From: Actinomycetes bacterium | Lineage (GTDB): Bacteria; Actinomycetota; Acidimicrobiia; Acidimicrobiales; JAMCPL01 | Assembly: GCA_021846725.1 (NCBI GenBank) | Contig: JAJZWK010000024.1 | Coordinates: forward strand, 1 to 16,998 | Length of the DNA: 16,998 nt | Direction: 5' to 3' | In this document: positions 7,170 through 13,640 of the stretch, piece after piece | Numbering within the stretch: the first letter of the stretch is position 1 | Layout: each line of letters opens with the position of its first letter | Translations under genes and position numbers: made by a program | Notes under the pieces: generated by a model | What the model saw: only the letters and a program-made list of their open reading frames with translations | Told to the model about the DNA's origin: nothing | Database searches by the model: none

Positions 7170-7231
7170 CGCATCTTTGGATGCTCTTGCCGACTTGCTA
7201 CAAATAGAGGTCGCAGCTTTAGCCTACATCT
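7117..7231 (+). repeat. Direct repeat pair R1/R2 between disA and carD
   Basis: R1 (7117-7158) and R2 (7194-7231) share CTTGCTACAA, then ATAGAGGTCG-Y-AGCTTTA-R-CCTACATCT; R1 has four extra bases (TAGA). The core AGCTTTARCC resembles the GGCTTTAGCC core of the hairpins at 5700 and 7028. R1 and R2 may therefore be decayed ends of a related IS605-type element. This is inference; pairing within each unit is weak. Confidence 0.5.
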
Positions 7232-7242
7232 CTGTTTTGAGC

Positions 7243-7248
7243 TATAAT
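7243..7248 (+). promoter_or_regulatory. -10 element of the carD promoter
   Basis: A perfect TATAAT lies 61 bp before the carD GTG, placing a start site near 7255 and a 5' leader of about 50 nt. TTAGCC at 7219-7224 is the only weak -35 candidate, and it falls inside repeat R2. Confidence 0.5.
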
Positions 7249-7296
7249 AGGGTAAGACAATGACCACGCTGACAAAAGCAATGCGAAATATAATTC

Positions 7297-7303
7297 AAGG
7301 AGG
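7297..7303 (+). promoter_or_regulatory. Ribosome binding site of carD
   Basis: AAGGAGG ends 5 nt before the GTG at 7309 and fixes that non-ATG start. It is the strongest Shine-Dalgarno sequence in the window. Confidence 0.75.
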
Positions 7304-7308
7304 CCTAA

Positions 7309-7785
7309 GTGTTTGAAAAAGGTGACAGGGTTGTCTACCCTCATCATGGTGCCGCTGTAGTTGAACGCAGGGAGATAAAAAAAGCTTTTGGCGAGGAAAA
7401 GGAGTACCTGGTACTCAAATTGGCATACGGCGATCTCACCTTGATGGTACCTACAGACAACACAGAAAGTGTTGGATTGCGTGAAGTAATAAACGACGAA
7501 GAAGTAGAGGAGGTCTTCGCCGTGCTCAGTAAAAAGGGTGCCAGGATGCCCACTAACTGGTCACGACGCTATAAGAACCATTCCGAGAAATTACGGTCAG
7601 GTGATATCTACCAGGTTGCCGAAGTGGTAAGAAATCTGTCAATAAGAGATAAGGACAAGGGTCTGTCCACTGGTGAAAAGAGGATGCTGGCACGTGCGCG
7701 TCAGATACTCATTTCAGAGTTGACCTTTGCACTAAACGCCAGCGAGGACGAGGCAACTAGACGGTTGGACGAGCTACTGGCCTAG
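7309..7785 (+). CDS. carD: CarD/CdnL-family RNA polymerase-binding transcription regulator
   Basis: CarD binds the RNA polymerase beta subunit and stabilises the open promoter complex, notably at rRNA and housekeeping promoters; it is essential in mycobacteria. This 158-residue protein has the expected length. The N-terminal Tudor-like RNAP-interaction domain is at about 1-60 (FEKGDRVVYPHHGAAVVE, then YLVLKLAYGDLTLMVP). The C-terminal helical DNA-binding domain begins after residue 65. It includes W84 in PTNWSRRYK, matching the tryptophan that wedges into the upstream edge of the transcription bubble, and the conserved LS-x-GEKRML-x-RARQILISEL at about 124-142. A GTG start with a strong Shine-Dalgarno sequence fixes the N-terminus. 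It has its own TATAAT promoter rather than reading through from disA. It lies between disA and ispDF, the usual actinobacterial arrangement. Confidence 0.95.
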   Translation: MFEKGDRVVYPHHGAAVVERREIKKAFGEEKEYLVLKLAYGDLTLMVPTDNTESVGLREVINDEEVEEVFAVLSKKGARMPTNWSRRYKNHSEKLRSGDIYQVAEVVRNLSIRDKDKGLSTGEKRMLARARQILISELTFALNASEDEATRRLDELLA

Positions 7786-7800
7786 CCACTGCATACAGTG

Positions 7801-7896
7801 TAGTGTCCCGCGAATAACCATGAGCTTCCATCAGTCAGATGACACCCCTGGCTTGCCAGGCAACATCACGCTATTTAGGAGGTACTCGAGATACTA
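7801..7896 (-). mobile_element. MITE-like element, copy 1
   Basis: Read on the minus strand, this element matches the one at 1599-1685 almost end to end: TAAATAGCGTGATGTT against TAAATAGTGTGACGTT, TGTCATCTGA against TATCATCTGA, and CATGGTTATTCGCGGGACACTA against CATGGTTATTTGCGTGACGCTA. One terminal repeat carries about nine extra bases (7878-7886) between CGAGATACTA and the conserved TATTTA. A perfect palindrome CCTGGC-TT-GCCAGG sits at 7847-7860. It starts 15 bp after the carD stop and could serve as a 3' hairpin for carD mRNA. No coding capacity. Confidence 0.7.
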
Positions 7897-7968
7897 CGCT
7901 AATAGTTGTATAGATAATTGTCGCGGCCAGCAACAAGAGGAGACCTATGCAACCTATGCACTAGGTAC

Positions 7969-8121
7969 ATGGCATCAAACGACCAAAAGATCGAAAAAGT
8001 GTCTGCACCTACCATGATGGTGCAGGTTATGGGTTCGCGTGTTGTCGATTATGTGCACAATCCAACAAAAAACACCAGTAATCTAGACACAGTGGATTTA
8101 CACAGTGGATTTACACAGTAG
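7969..8121 (+). CDS. Doubtful small ORF, 50 codons
   Basis: ATG at 7969 opens a frame starting MASNDQKIEKVSAPTMMVQV and ending in a repeat-derived tail (TVDLHSGFTQ). I recognise no family. GAGGAGA lies about 30 bp upstream, too far to be its ribosome binding site, though it precedes a 5-codon frame at 7947. The C-terminal codons are made of a 13-bp tandem repeat. The middle (MMVQVMGSRVVDYV) looks protein-like, but nothing else supports expression. Confidence 0.15.
   Translation: MASNDQKIEKVSAPTMMVQVMGSRVVDYVHNPTKNTSNLDTVDLHSGFTQ
8003..8025. other. Hairpin CTGCACC / GGTGCAG
   Basis: CTGCACC (8003-8009) and GGTGCAG (8019-8025) are a perfect 7-bp inverted repeat with a 9-nt loop. No T-run follows on either side, so I do not call it a terminator. 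Confidence 0.4.
8087..8119. repeat. 13-bp tandem repeat, about 2.5 copies
   Basis: ACACAGTGGATTT occurs at 8087-8099 and 8100-8112, then a partial ACACAGT begins at 8113. It lies about 60 bp before ispDF. Confidence 0.75.
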
Positions 8122-8178
8122 ACGTAAGGTACATCCCGTAATGAGGTCTGGAGCAGGTAGCAAGCTGGACATGAAAAG

Positions 8179-9366
8179 ATGAAGATGAGCACTTGGGCAA
8201 TTGTCGTTGCCGCCGGAAAGGGGGAGCGCTTTGGCTCTATGAAGCAATTGGAGCGACTCGGCGGTAAGACGCTGATTGAATGGTCATTGGAATTATTCAG
8301 TAGGCTGGTCGAGGATGAGATGGTCGAGGGTATCGTGCTGGTGGTGCCTCCTGATGGGTGTGGTACTTACCTACCACAGGAAAAAGTTGCTGATATCCCA
8401 GGCAGCACTTCAAAGATATCAAATGTACATGTAGTTGCAGGAGGTGATAGCCGATCAGCCTCAGTACGCTCCGGACTGGCAGCTGTACCCGAAAGAGCTG
8501 AAACAGTGGTAGTGCATGATGCCGCAAGACCACTGGCAAGTCCTGAGCTGGCAAAGTCCGTAATAAATGCTGTACGTAATGGTGCTTCTGCTGCAATACC
8601 GGCCTTAGAGATAGTAGATACCATAAAAGAAATAGAAGACAGCAAGGTACTGCGAACCCTTGATCGGACGCGTTACGTTACTATACAGACCCCACAAGCG
8701 TTCAAAGCGAATGTACTCAGGCGAGCACATGAGTCAGGGCACGACGCTACAGATGATGCTACCCTTGTAGAGATGATCGGAGAAGACGTAGTGACAGTTC
8801 CCGGAGAAAGGAACAATATCAAGGTAACTACCCATGACGACCTTGTACGCCTGAATCGCTTGATTGAGTCAGAGGAGACTGAACCGCTGTCAAAGCTACG
8901 AATAGGTAATGGGTTCGATATGCACCGCTTCGGTCGCAGAGATGACCATCTGGTGCTTGGAGGAATCAATATTCCTCACAACAAGAGCCTCATGGGACAT
9001 TCGGATGCTGATGTCCTTACACATGCTGTAATTGATGCTCTCCTGGGCGCTGCCGGACTGGGAGATATAGGGCACCATTTCCCCGATACAGATCCGCTCT
9101 GGTCAGGAGCAGACTCTATAGAGATGCTCAAGCAAGTAATAGAAATGCTACACAACCAATCGTACCGTGTGGTGAACATAGACATCACCGCAATTGCAGA
9201 GAGTCCAATACTATCACCGTATATCGTATCTATTCAGTCTCGACTCAGTGAGGTAACGGGTGGAGGCATCAATGTCAAAGCTACATCGCCCGAGGGGATG
9301 GGAGCACTGGGCAATGAAGAAGGGATAGCCTGTCTCGCCAGTGCGCTGATAGCGATGGTAGCGTGA
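8179..9366 (+). CDS. ispDF: Bifunctional IspD-IspF (MEP pathway) fusion
   Basis: This 395-residue fusion carries out two steps of the methylerythritol phosphate route. IspD couples 2-C-methyl-D-erythritol 4-phosphate to CTP, and IspF cyclises the later intermediate to the 2,4-cyclodiphosphate. The IspD half (about 3-232) has the nucleotide loop VVAAGKGERFG (9-19), VVHDAARP (111-118) and TIQTPQAF (168-175). The IspF half (about 240-395) begins RIGNGFDMHRF with metal ligands D247 and H249, and H282 in DADVLTHAVIDALLG. Then come GDIGHHFPDTDP, ITAIAESPIL and KATSPEGMGALGNEEGIAC. The linker (SEETEPLSK) is very short. The ATG at 8185 (MSTWAI) is an equally plausible start; no strong ribosome binding site separates them. 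The product feeds isoprenoid synthesis, including the polyprenyl synthase encoded at 4636-5682. cysS, often found between ispF and rlmB, is absent here. Confidence 0.94.
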   Translation: MKMSTWAIVVAAGKGERFGSMKQLERLGGKTLIEWSLELFSRLVEDEMVEGIVLVVPPDGCGTYLPQEKVADIPGSTSKISNVHVVAGGDSRSASVRSGLAAVPERAETVVVHDAARPLASPELAKSVINAVRNGASAAIPALEIVDTIKEIEDSKVLRTLDRTRYVTIQTPQAFKANVLRRAHESGHDATDDATLVEMIGEDVVTVPGERNNIKVTTHDDLVRLNRLIESEETEPLSKLRIGNGFDMHRFGRRDDHLVLGGINIPHNKSLMGHSDADVLTHAVIDALLGAAGLGDIGHHFPDTDPLWSGADSIEMLKQVIEMLHNQSYRVVNIDITAIAESPILSPYIVSIQSRLSEVTGGGINVKATSPEGMGALGNEEGIACLASALIAMVA

Positions 9367-9412
9367 TATATTGCTATGATATGCTGGAGCTTGTCGCCAA
9401 TATATTATGCTA

Positions 9413-9495
9413 GTACGATATCTCAGTACGGTATATCGTCATGATGCATCTGCACAGGTACAAGATATCAGTACAACGAGCCAGTATATCAATAC
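9413..9495. repeat. AT-rich repeated motif in the ispDF-rlmB gap
   Basis: The 145-bp gap contains ACGATAT (9415-9421) inverted as ATATCGT (9433-9439). It also has three variants of ATATC(TC)AGTAC: near 9417-9429, 9464-9473 and 9486-9494 (the last ATATCAATAC-like). These could be binding sites or decayed repeats; no assignment is made. Confidence 0.35.
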
Positions 9496-9501
9496 AGAAT
9501 C

Positions 9502-9509
9502 GAGGTGAT
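9502..9509 (+). promoter_or_regulatory. Ribosome binding site of rlmB
   Basis: GAGGTGAT is correctly spaced from the ATG at 9512. It favours 9512 over the overlapping out-of-frame ATG at 9508. Confidence 0.6.
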
Positions 9510-9511
9510 GC

Positions 9512-10387
9512 ATGAGACGTTCCAATCGAGCATCTGGTCGAGCACTACGTCGGACACCAGTACAAGCAGCCTCGGAACGCCGGCCTACCAGCCGTGACCC
9601 ACGAACTGCTCAATCACGGATTGATAACGAGATCGGGGGAGAACAGGTAGAGGGTCGTAGATCGGTATTGGAGCTATTGTCTGCTGGCAGACGTAAGGTA
9701 TACGAAGTGCTTCTAGAAGAGGGGATGGAAGCCTCTCCTATACTTGATGCGATAGAAAAAATGGCTATAAAACGACATGTGCGAGTAATAAACATGCCTC
9801 CAGCTAGATTGGATAGGGAAGCCAGATCACACTCTCACCAAGGGGTAATAGCCAAAGCAGCTCCACTGGATACATACACAATAGACGACCTGGTCATGAA
9901 AGCAAAGTCTGCTCCATTCATTGTGGTTCTCGACAGTATCACAGACCCGCACAACCTGGGTTCCATCTTGAGAAGCGCCGAATCTGCCGGAGCAACCGGA
10001 GTCATTATACCGCGTCATCGCAGTGCGCATATTTCGGCTACGGCAACCAAGGCAGCATCTGGAGCTATAGAGTATCTCGACTTTGCAATCGTGGGAGGCA
10101 TCCCTACCGCTATTCTTGAATTGGACAAGTTGGGGGTAACCGTTATAGGGATGGATCCATCTGCACCACATTCACTGTACGATATATCTATTCATACGCT
10201 TGAACCGGTGGCGCTGGTACTGGGATCCGAAGAAAAAGGCATGAGTATGCTCAGTAAAAAAAGATGCTCCATGATGGCATCTCTCCCCCAGCTTGGCAAG
10301 ATAGCCTCCCTAAATGTATCGGCAGCAGCTGCAATAGCATTATATCATGTAGCGCACTTGCGCTATCCTGAGGGGTATCCCAATTAG
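9512..10387 (+). CDS. rlmB: TrmH-family (SpoU) 23S rRNA 2'-O-ribose methyltransferase, RlmB-like
   Basis: This 291-residue protein has the two-domain layout of RlmB, which 2'-O-methylates a guanosine in domain V of 23S rRNA using S-adenosylmethionine. The substrate-binding domain covers about 43-118 (EQVEGRRSVLELLSAGR, then SHQGVIAKA). The SPOUT catalytic domain shows motif 1 in DPHNLGSILRSAESAGATG (about 145-163, with N148 and R154), motif 2 in LVLGSEEKGMS (236-246) and motif 3 in ASLNVSAAAAIALYHV (265-280). A basic, apparently disordered N-terminal tail of about 45 residues precedes it; such tails occur in actinobacterial homologues. Placement after ispDF matches actinobacterial synteny. 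Its TAG stop shares bases with the TAA of the convergent acyl-CoA synthetase at 10384-10387. Assignment to RlmB rather than another SpoU member rests on domain layout and synteny. Confidence 0.9.
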   Translation: MRRSNRASGRALRRTPVQAASERRPTSRDPRTAQSRIDNEIGGEQVEGRRSVLELLSAGRRKVYEVLLEEGMEASPILDAIEKMAIKRHVRVINMPPARLDREARSHSHQGVIAKAAPLDTYTIDDLVMKAKSAPFIVVLDSITDPHNLGSILRSAESAGATGVIIPRHRSAHISATATKAASGAIEYLDFAIVGGIPTAILELDKLGVTVIGMDPSAPHSLYDISIHTLEPVALVLGSEEKGMSMLSKKRCSMMASLPQLGKIASLNVSAAAAIALYHVAHLRYPEGYPN

Positions 10388-12006
10388 TACACTCCGCTTC
10401 CTTGGTAGTAATCCTTATATTCCTTGCGTAGTAGATGCTTCTGTACCTTACCTGTAGCAGTACGAGGCATCTGGTCGACGAAAATTATAGCCTTTGGAGC
10501 CTTGAATGAAGCAATTTTCTCCTTAGTCTTGGCGATTACCTGTTCCGGATCAAGAGTGACTCCTTCACGGGCTATGGCTACAGCAGTGATGGCCTCACCC
10601 CATCTATCATGAGGAAGCCCTATCACGACTACCTCCATAATGCCTTCTTCAGCGGCATATATAGCTTTTTCTACCTCTATGGAAGCCACATTCTCGCCGC
10701 CGGTCTTGATGACATCCTTAGTACGATCGTCAAACCATAAGATACCATTCTCGTCAAAGTGTCCAGTATCACCTGAATGGAACCAGCCATACTGAAATGC
10801 CTTTGAGGTAGCATCCTGATCGTCAAGGTATCCCTCCATTGCGTGAGGACCTCTATACACTATTTCGCCCACCTCACCAGAGGGCAGGATATTACCATTC
10901 TCGTCCATGATGGCAGTCTGGACATTGATTATCTGGCTACCCACCGAACCGGGGTACAGTAGCTGGTCATCAGGTTTGAATACTGTAGTCAAGGGTGCCA
11001 TCTCGGTCTGACCAAAACCCAATGCAAACTCGCACTTGAACTCTTCAATTGCCCGCTTCAAGTCCTTATCCGGCATGGGAGCCATTGCATAAAGTGCGCG
11101 CCTCAAACTCGACAAATCACGCTTATGAAGATCTGGATGGTCAAGCATGATGCGGTACATCATCGGCAGTCCGAAAATGAAGGTTATCTTCTCTCGCTCT
11201 ATTGTCTCCAACAAAGCTGTAGGGTCGAATGTTCGAGCTACAAAAATAGTCCCGCCTACCATCATCGCCGGCGTGATTACTCCATTCAACTGTGCAGTAT
11301 GGAAAAAGGGCATCATAGCTACCGTTCGCTCCGATTCGCTGAACCCCGACTCTACGACACATGTCAACGATTCAACGTATATAGAGAGATGGCTGCCAAC
11401 CACCCCCTTGGGAGCAGAGGTGGTACCACTCGTATACAGATACGTTAGAGGGTCTCTGTCTTCTACATAGGCCAAGGGCTCGCTACTATCTCCCTCACCG
11501 AGAAAGTCCCAAAAACGCTGAATATCTGAATTAGCTCTCTCTGATAGTTGATTGGCAGACAGTTCTTCGTCCCCTATCCCGGGTGCTAAGACTACCTCTT
11601 TCAAGGTTGCGACGCTACCAAGTGAGGGAAGGATATTTTCAGCGAGTTGACTCTCTACAATTACAGCCTGCGCTTTACTATGACCGAACACGTATTTAAT
11701 CTCATCTGCTTTCCACCCCGTATTGATCGGAACGCATACAATGCCCAGTTTCGCGCAGGCATAATAAGTGAGTAGGAACTCCAGACTGTTTCCTGCCAGA
11801 AGAGATATTCTGTCACCCCTCTTGTAGTCATGGGCAGCAAGTGAGTTTGCCAACTTATTCACTTGTTGATTCAACTCTCTATAGGTAAGTCTCTTCTCGC
11901 CATCGACTACCGCCAGCTTCTGCGGCATCCTCCACGCTGTCCTAGTGAGAGTGTCACCGACGTTCAGCCTATTTATTATGTTGCGATTTTCTGTAACTAA
12001 GTCCAT
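10384..12006 (-). CDS. AMP-forming acyl-CoA synthetase / ligase
   Basis: This adenylate-forming enzyme activates a carboxylic acid with ATP to an acyl-adenylate, then to the CoA thioester. Motifs run in order: the P-loop YTSGTTSAPKG, GLPMMY, GFGQTE, the A8 region WFHSGDTG, the hinge DRTKDVIKTGGENV, and the C-terminal PRTATGKVQK with the catalytic lysine. The frame extends upstream to a TTG at 12057. I prefer the ATG at 12006 (MDLVTENRN), because TACACT lies 6 nt before it in leaderless geometry and family similarity begins soon after. Close relatives act on medium/long-chain fatty acids or aromatic acids; the substrate is not decided by sequence. It lies downstream of an MFS transporter on the same strand, so it may activate an imported acid (inference). 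It converges on rlmB with overlapping stop codons. Confidence 0.9.
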   Translation of the reverse strand: MDLVTENRNIINRLNVGDTLTRTAWRMPQKLAVVDGEKRLTYRELNQQVNKLANSLAAHDYKRGDRISLLAGNSLEFLLTYYACAKLGIVCVPINTGWKADEIKYVFGHSKAQAVIVESQLAENILPSLGSVATLKEVVLAPGIGDEELSANQLSERANSDIQRFWDFLGEGDSSEPLAYVEDRDPLTYLYTSGTTSAPKGVVGSHLSIYVESLTCVVESGFSESERTVAMMPFFHTAQLNGVITPAMMVGGTIFVARTFDPTALLETIEREKITFIFGLPMMYRIMLDHPDLHKRDLSSLRRALYAMAPMPDKDLKRAIEEFKCEFALGFGQTEMAPLTTVFKPDDQLLYPGSVGSQIINVQTAIMDENGNILPSGEVGEIVYRGPHAMEGYLDDQDATSKAFQYGWFHSGDTGHFDENGILWFDDRTKDVIKTGGENVASIEVEKAIYAAEEGIMEVVVIGLPHDRWGEAITAVAIAREGVTLDPEQVIAKTKEKIASFKAPKAIIFVDQMPRTATGKVQKHLLRKEYKDYYQGSGVY

Positions 12007-12012
12007 AGCACA

Positions 12013-12018
12013 AGTGTA
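12013..12018 (-). promoter_or_regulatory. Leaderless-type -10 element for the acyl-CoA synthetase
   Basis: On the minus strand TACACT is followed by six bases (TGTGCT) and the ATG at 12006. This matches the spacing seen before the epimerase and rimO. It suggests the gene has its own promoter even though an MFS gene lies upstream on the same strand. Confidence 0.4.
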
Positions 12019-12077
12019 GACATATTTATTGCACTTTACAGGACAACACACCTCCAAATTGTCTACAAACGCGATGA

Positions 12078-12114
12078 ATGGGCACTACCTGTATAGCTAC
12101 AGTGCAGTGCCCAT
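12078..12114. terminator. Strong hairpin between the MFS gene and the acyl-CoA synthetase
   Basis: ATGGGCACT (12078-12086) and AGTGCCCAT (12106-12114) form a perfect 9-bp stem. Inside it, CTGTA (12089-12093) pairs with TACAG (12098-12102) around TAGC. The structure lies 33 bp beyond the MFS stop. No U-run follows on the minus strand, so it may be a Rho-type or mRNA-stabilising 3' structure, or an attenuator, rather than a classical intrinsic terminator. Confidence 0.45.
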
Positions 12115-12146
12115 CCATATGGTCTATAGGGGAGAGGTTAGTAAGT

Positions 12147-13640
12147 TCAATTTGAAGAGCCGTAAACAGCCTGCGGACGAGTCTCTGTGGCAACCGATTC
12201 AATGCTCTCTCCTGAGGCATCCTCCAGGTTGCGGCCCATAGGCTCAGGTAGGGCAACTATGGTGAGCAGAAGCCCTATCGCTGACACACCGGCCATGACA
12301 CCCATCACGCCTGACAAGTGAATGGTCTTGAGCAGGGTGGGGACAAAAAGTGCCCCGAGGAAAGCTCCTATCTTGCCACCAGCGGCAGAGATCCCGTCCC
12401 CGGCGCCTCGAATAGATGTCGGAAATATCTCTGATGGATATACAAATGTGGTCTCGTTGGGGCCGAACTCGACAAAGAAGTAACTGACCCCGAACACTAC
12501 CAGAAAGGCCCATGGGTTCTTGGCCATTCCAGGTATGACTGCAATTGCCCCGAAAGCAAGCGCCATGACAAGAAAGCCCTGCCATTGGATTCGCTTCCGT
12601 CCCATCTTGTCCATCAGGAATACCGCCGCCCAATACCCCGGTACGGCGAATACGGCAAAGATCGCTCCTGCAATCAATATATTGTCCAGCAAAGTGGCTT
12701 TCGGTTGGAGAGCCTTCAAAATCAAGGGACTCGATACCGAGTTGCCATAGAATGCTATATCCATGAGGAACCAGGTTCCCGCTGTACCAATGAGCCGGAG
12801 CAGAAACGGCGAGTCAGTCAGCCTGTAGTGAAGTCTTCGGATGGTAGCACCCGTTGCTCCACCACTGCCTGAGTCTCTGTTGCTCTTACTTTGTGTTGCA
12901 AGGCTGTCTGGGGTGGAGCCGTTGACCTGTACCGCTGGAGTGGACCCAGTCACCCAAGTCGCTGTCTCGATGGTGGCCGCTACGTCTCCCTTTACTGCCA
13001 AGGTGTAGCGTGGAGTCTCCTTGATCTTGCGGCGCAGGTAGATCACCGAAGCAGCCGGAATGGCTCCCAAACCGAGCATGAGTCGCCAGGCCAGTGCATG
13101 AGACATGCCAGCGCCAAGGAGGATTGCGGCAACTGCCGGACCGGCGAGCAGCCCGAATCCCTGCATGGCGAATACGGTACCGACGAGCCGCCCGCGGTTC
13201 TTGCGGTTGGCATACTCGGAGGTGATCACTGCGGAAGTGGCATAGTCGCCTCCGACCCCAATCCCGACAAGAATACGGAAAGCGAACAGCACTGCAAAGT
13301 TCGGTGAGAATGCCGAGGCGACAGCACCCAGCACCAGCAGCATGACTTCTATCCCGTAGACGGCCTTGCGCCCGAACATGTCCATGAGCTTGCCAAAGGT
13401 CAGGGCCCCGACCACTGCTGCGATCAGTGAAATCGAGTTCAGCAGGGACAGCTGGGCTGTCGTAAGGTGCCAAATGGGAGTCAGGATTGCAGTGACCGTT
13501 CCTATAATGAACAGGTCATAGGCATCGGTGAAAAAGCCCATCCCAGCAGTGATCACCGTAAGCCAGTGTTTGCCGTTCAGCGATGCGTCATCGAGAGCCT
13601 TGTAAGCTGAATGAGAACTGCCTCTCTGGCCGGTAGTCAT
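12147..13640 (-). CDS. MFS transporter, phosphate:H+ symporter (PHS)-like family
   Basis: This 497-residue membrane protein has about 12 predicted transmembrane segments. Diagnostic stretches are GMGFFTDAYDLFIIG (33-47), the MFS loop motif GKLMDMFGRK (83-92), RILVGIGVGGDYATSAVITSE-type signature (122-142) and, in the C-half, MDKMGRKRI and FGPNETTFVYPSEIFPT followed by GISAAGGKIGA. The 'FFTDAYDLF' and 'PNETTFVYPSEIFPT' patterns are those of Pho84-like PHS carriers. Bacterial members carry phosphate or organic anions, so the substrate is open. The central cytoplasmic loop contains a Ser/Thr/Gly-rich insertion at about 222-268. The gene is visibly richer in G+C (about 57-65% in several 60-base lines counted by eye) than its neighbours, suggesting later acquisition. 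AGGGG at 13651-13647 is well placed for the ATG at 13640. An acyl-CoA synthetase follows on the same strand. Confidence 0.88.
   Translation of the reverse strand: MTTGQRGSSHSAYKALDDASLNGKHWLTVITAGMGFFTDAYDLFIIGTVTAILTPIWHLTTAQLSLLNSISLIAAVVGALTFGKLMDMFGRKAVYGIEVMLLVLGAVASAFSPNFAVLFAFRILVGIGVGGDYATSAVITSEYANRKNRGRLVGTVFAMQGFGLLAGPAVAAILLGAGMSHALAWRLMLGLGAIPAASVIYLRRKIKETPRYTLAVKGDVAATIETATWVTGSTPAVQVNGSTPDSLATQSKSNRDSGSGGATGATIRRLHYRLTDSPFLLRLIGTAGTWFLMDIAFYGNSVSSPLILKALQPKATLLDNILIAGAIFAVFAVPGYWAAVFLMDKMGRKRIQWQGFLVMALAFGAIAVIPGMAKNPWAFLVVFGVSYFFVEFGPNETTFVYPSEIFPTSIRGAGDGISAAGGKIGAFLGALFVPTLLKTIHLSGVMGVMAGVSAIGLLLTIVALPEPMGRNLEDASGESIESVATETRPQAVYGSSN

Larger units (their letters stand above)
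7786..8178. other. carD-ispDF intergenic region
   Basis: This 393-bp gap holds MITE copy 1 (7801-7896), a hairpin (8003-8025), a 13-bp tandem repeat (8087-8119) and a doubtful 50-codon ORF. A repeated TATGCA/CCTATGCA lies near 7946-7960. I see no clear promoter for ispDF. Confidence 0.5.

Noticed and set aside
7117..7231. R1/R2 considered as a CRISPR array
   Set aside because: Only two imperfect units, with a different internal length, no regular spacers and no cas genes.
12007..12057. TTG start at 12057 for the acyl-CoA synthetase
   Set aside because: It would add a Cys-rich 17-residue leader unlike the family; the ATG at 12006 has a leaderless -10 at the right distance.
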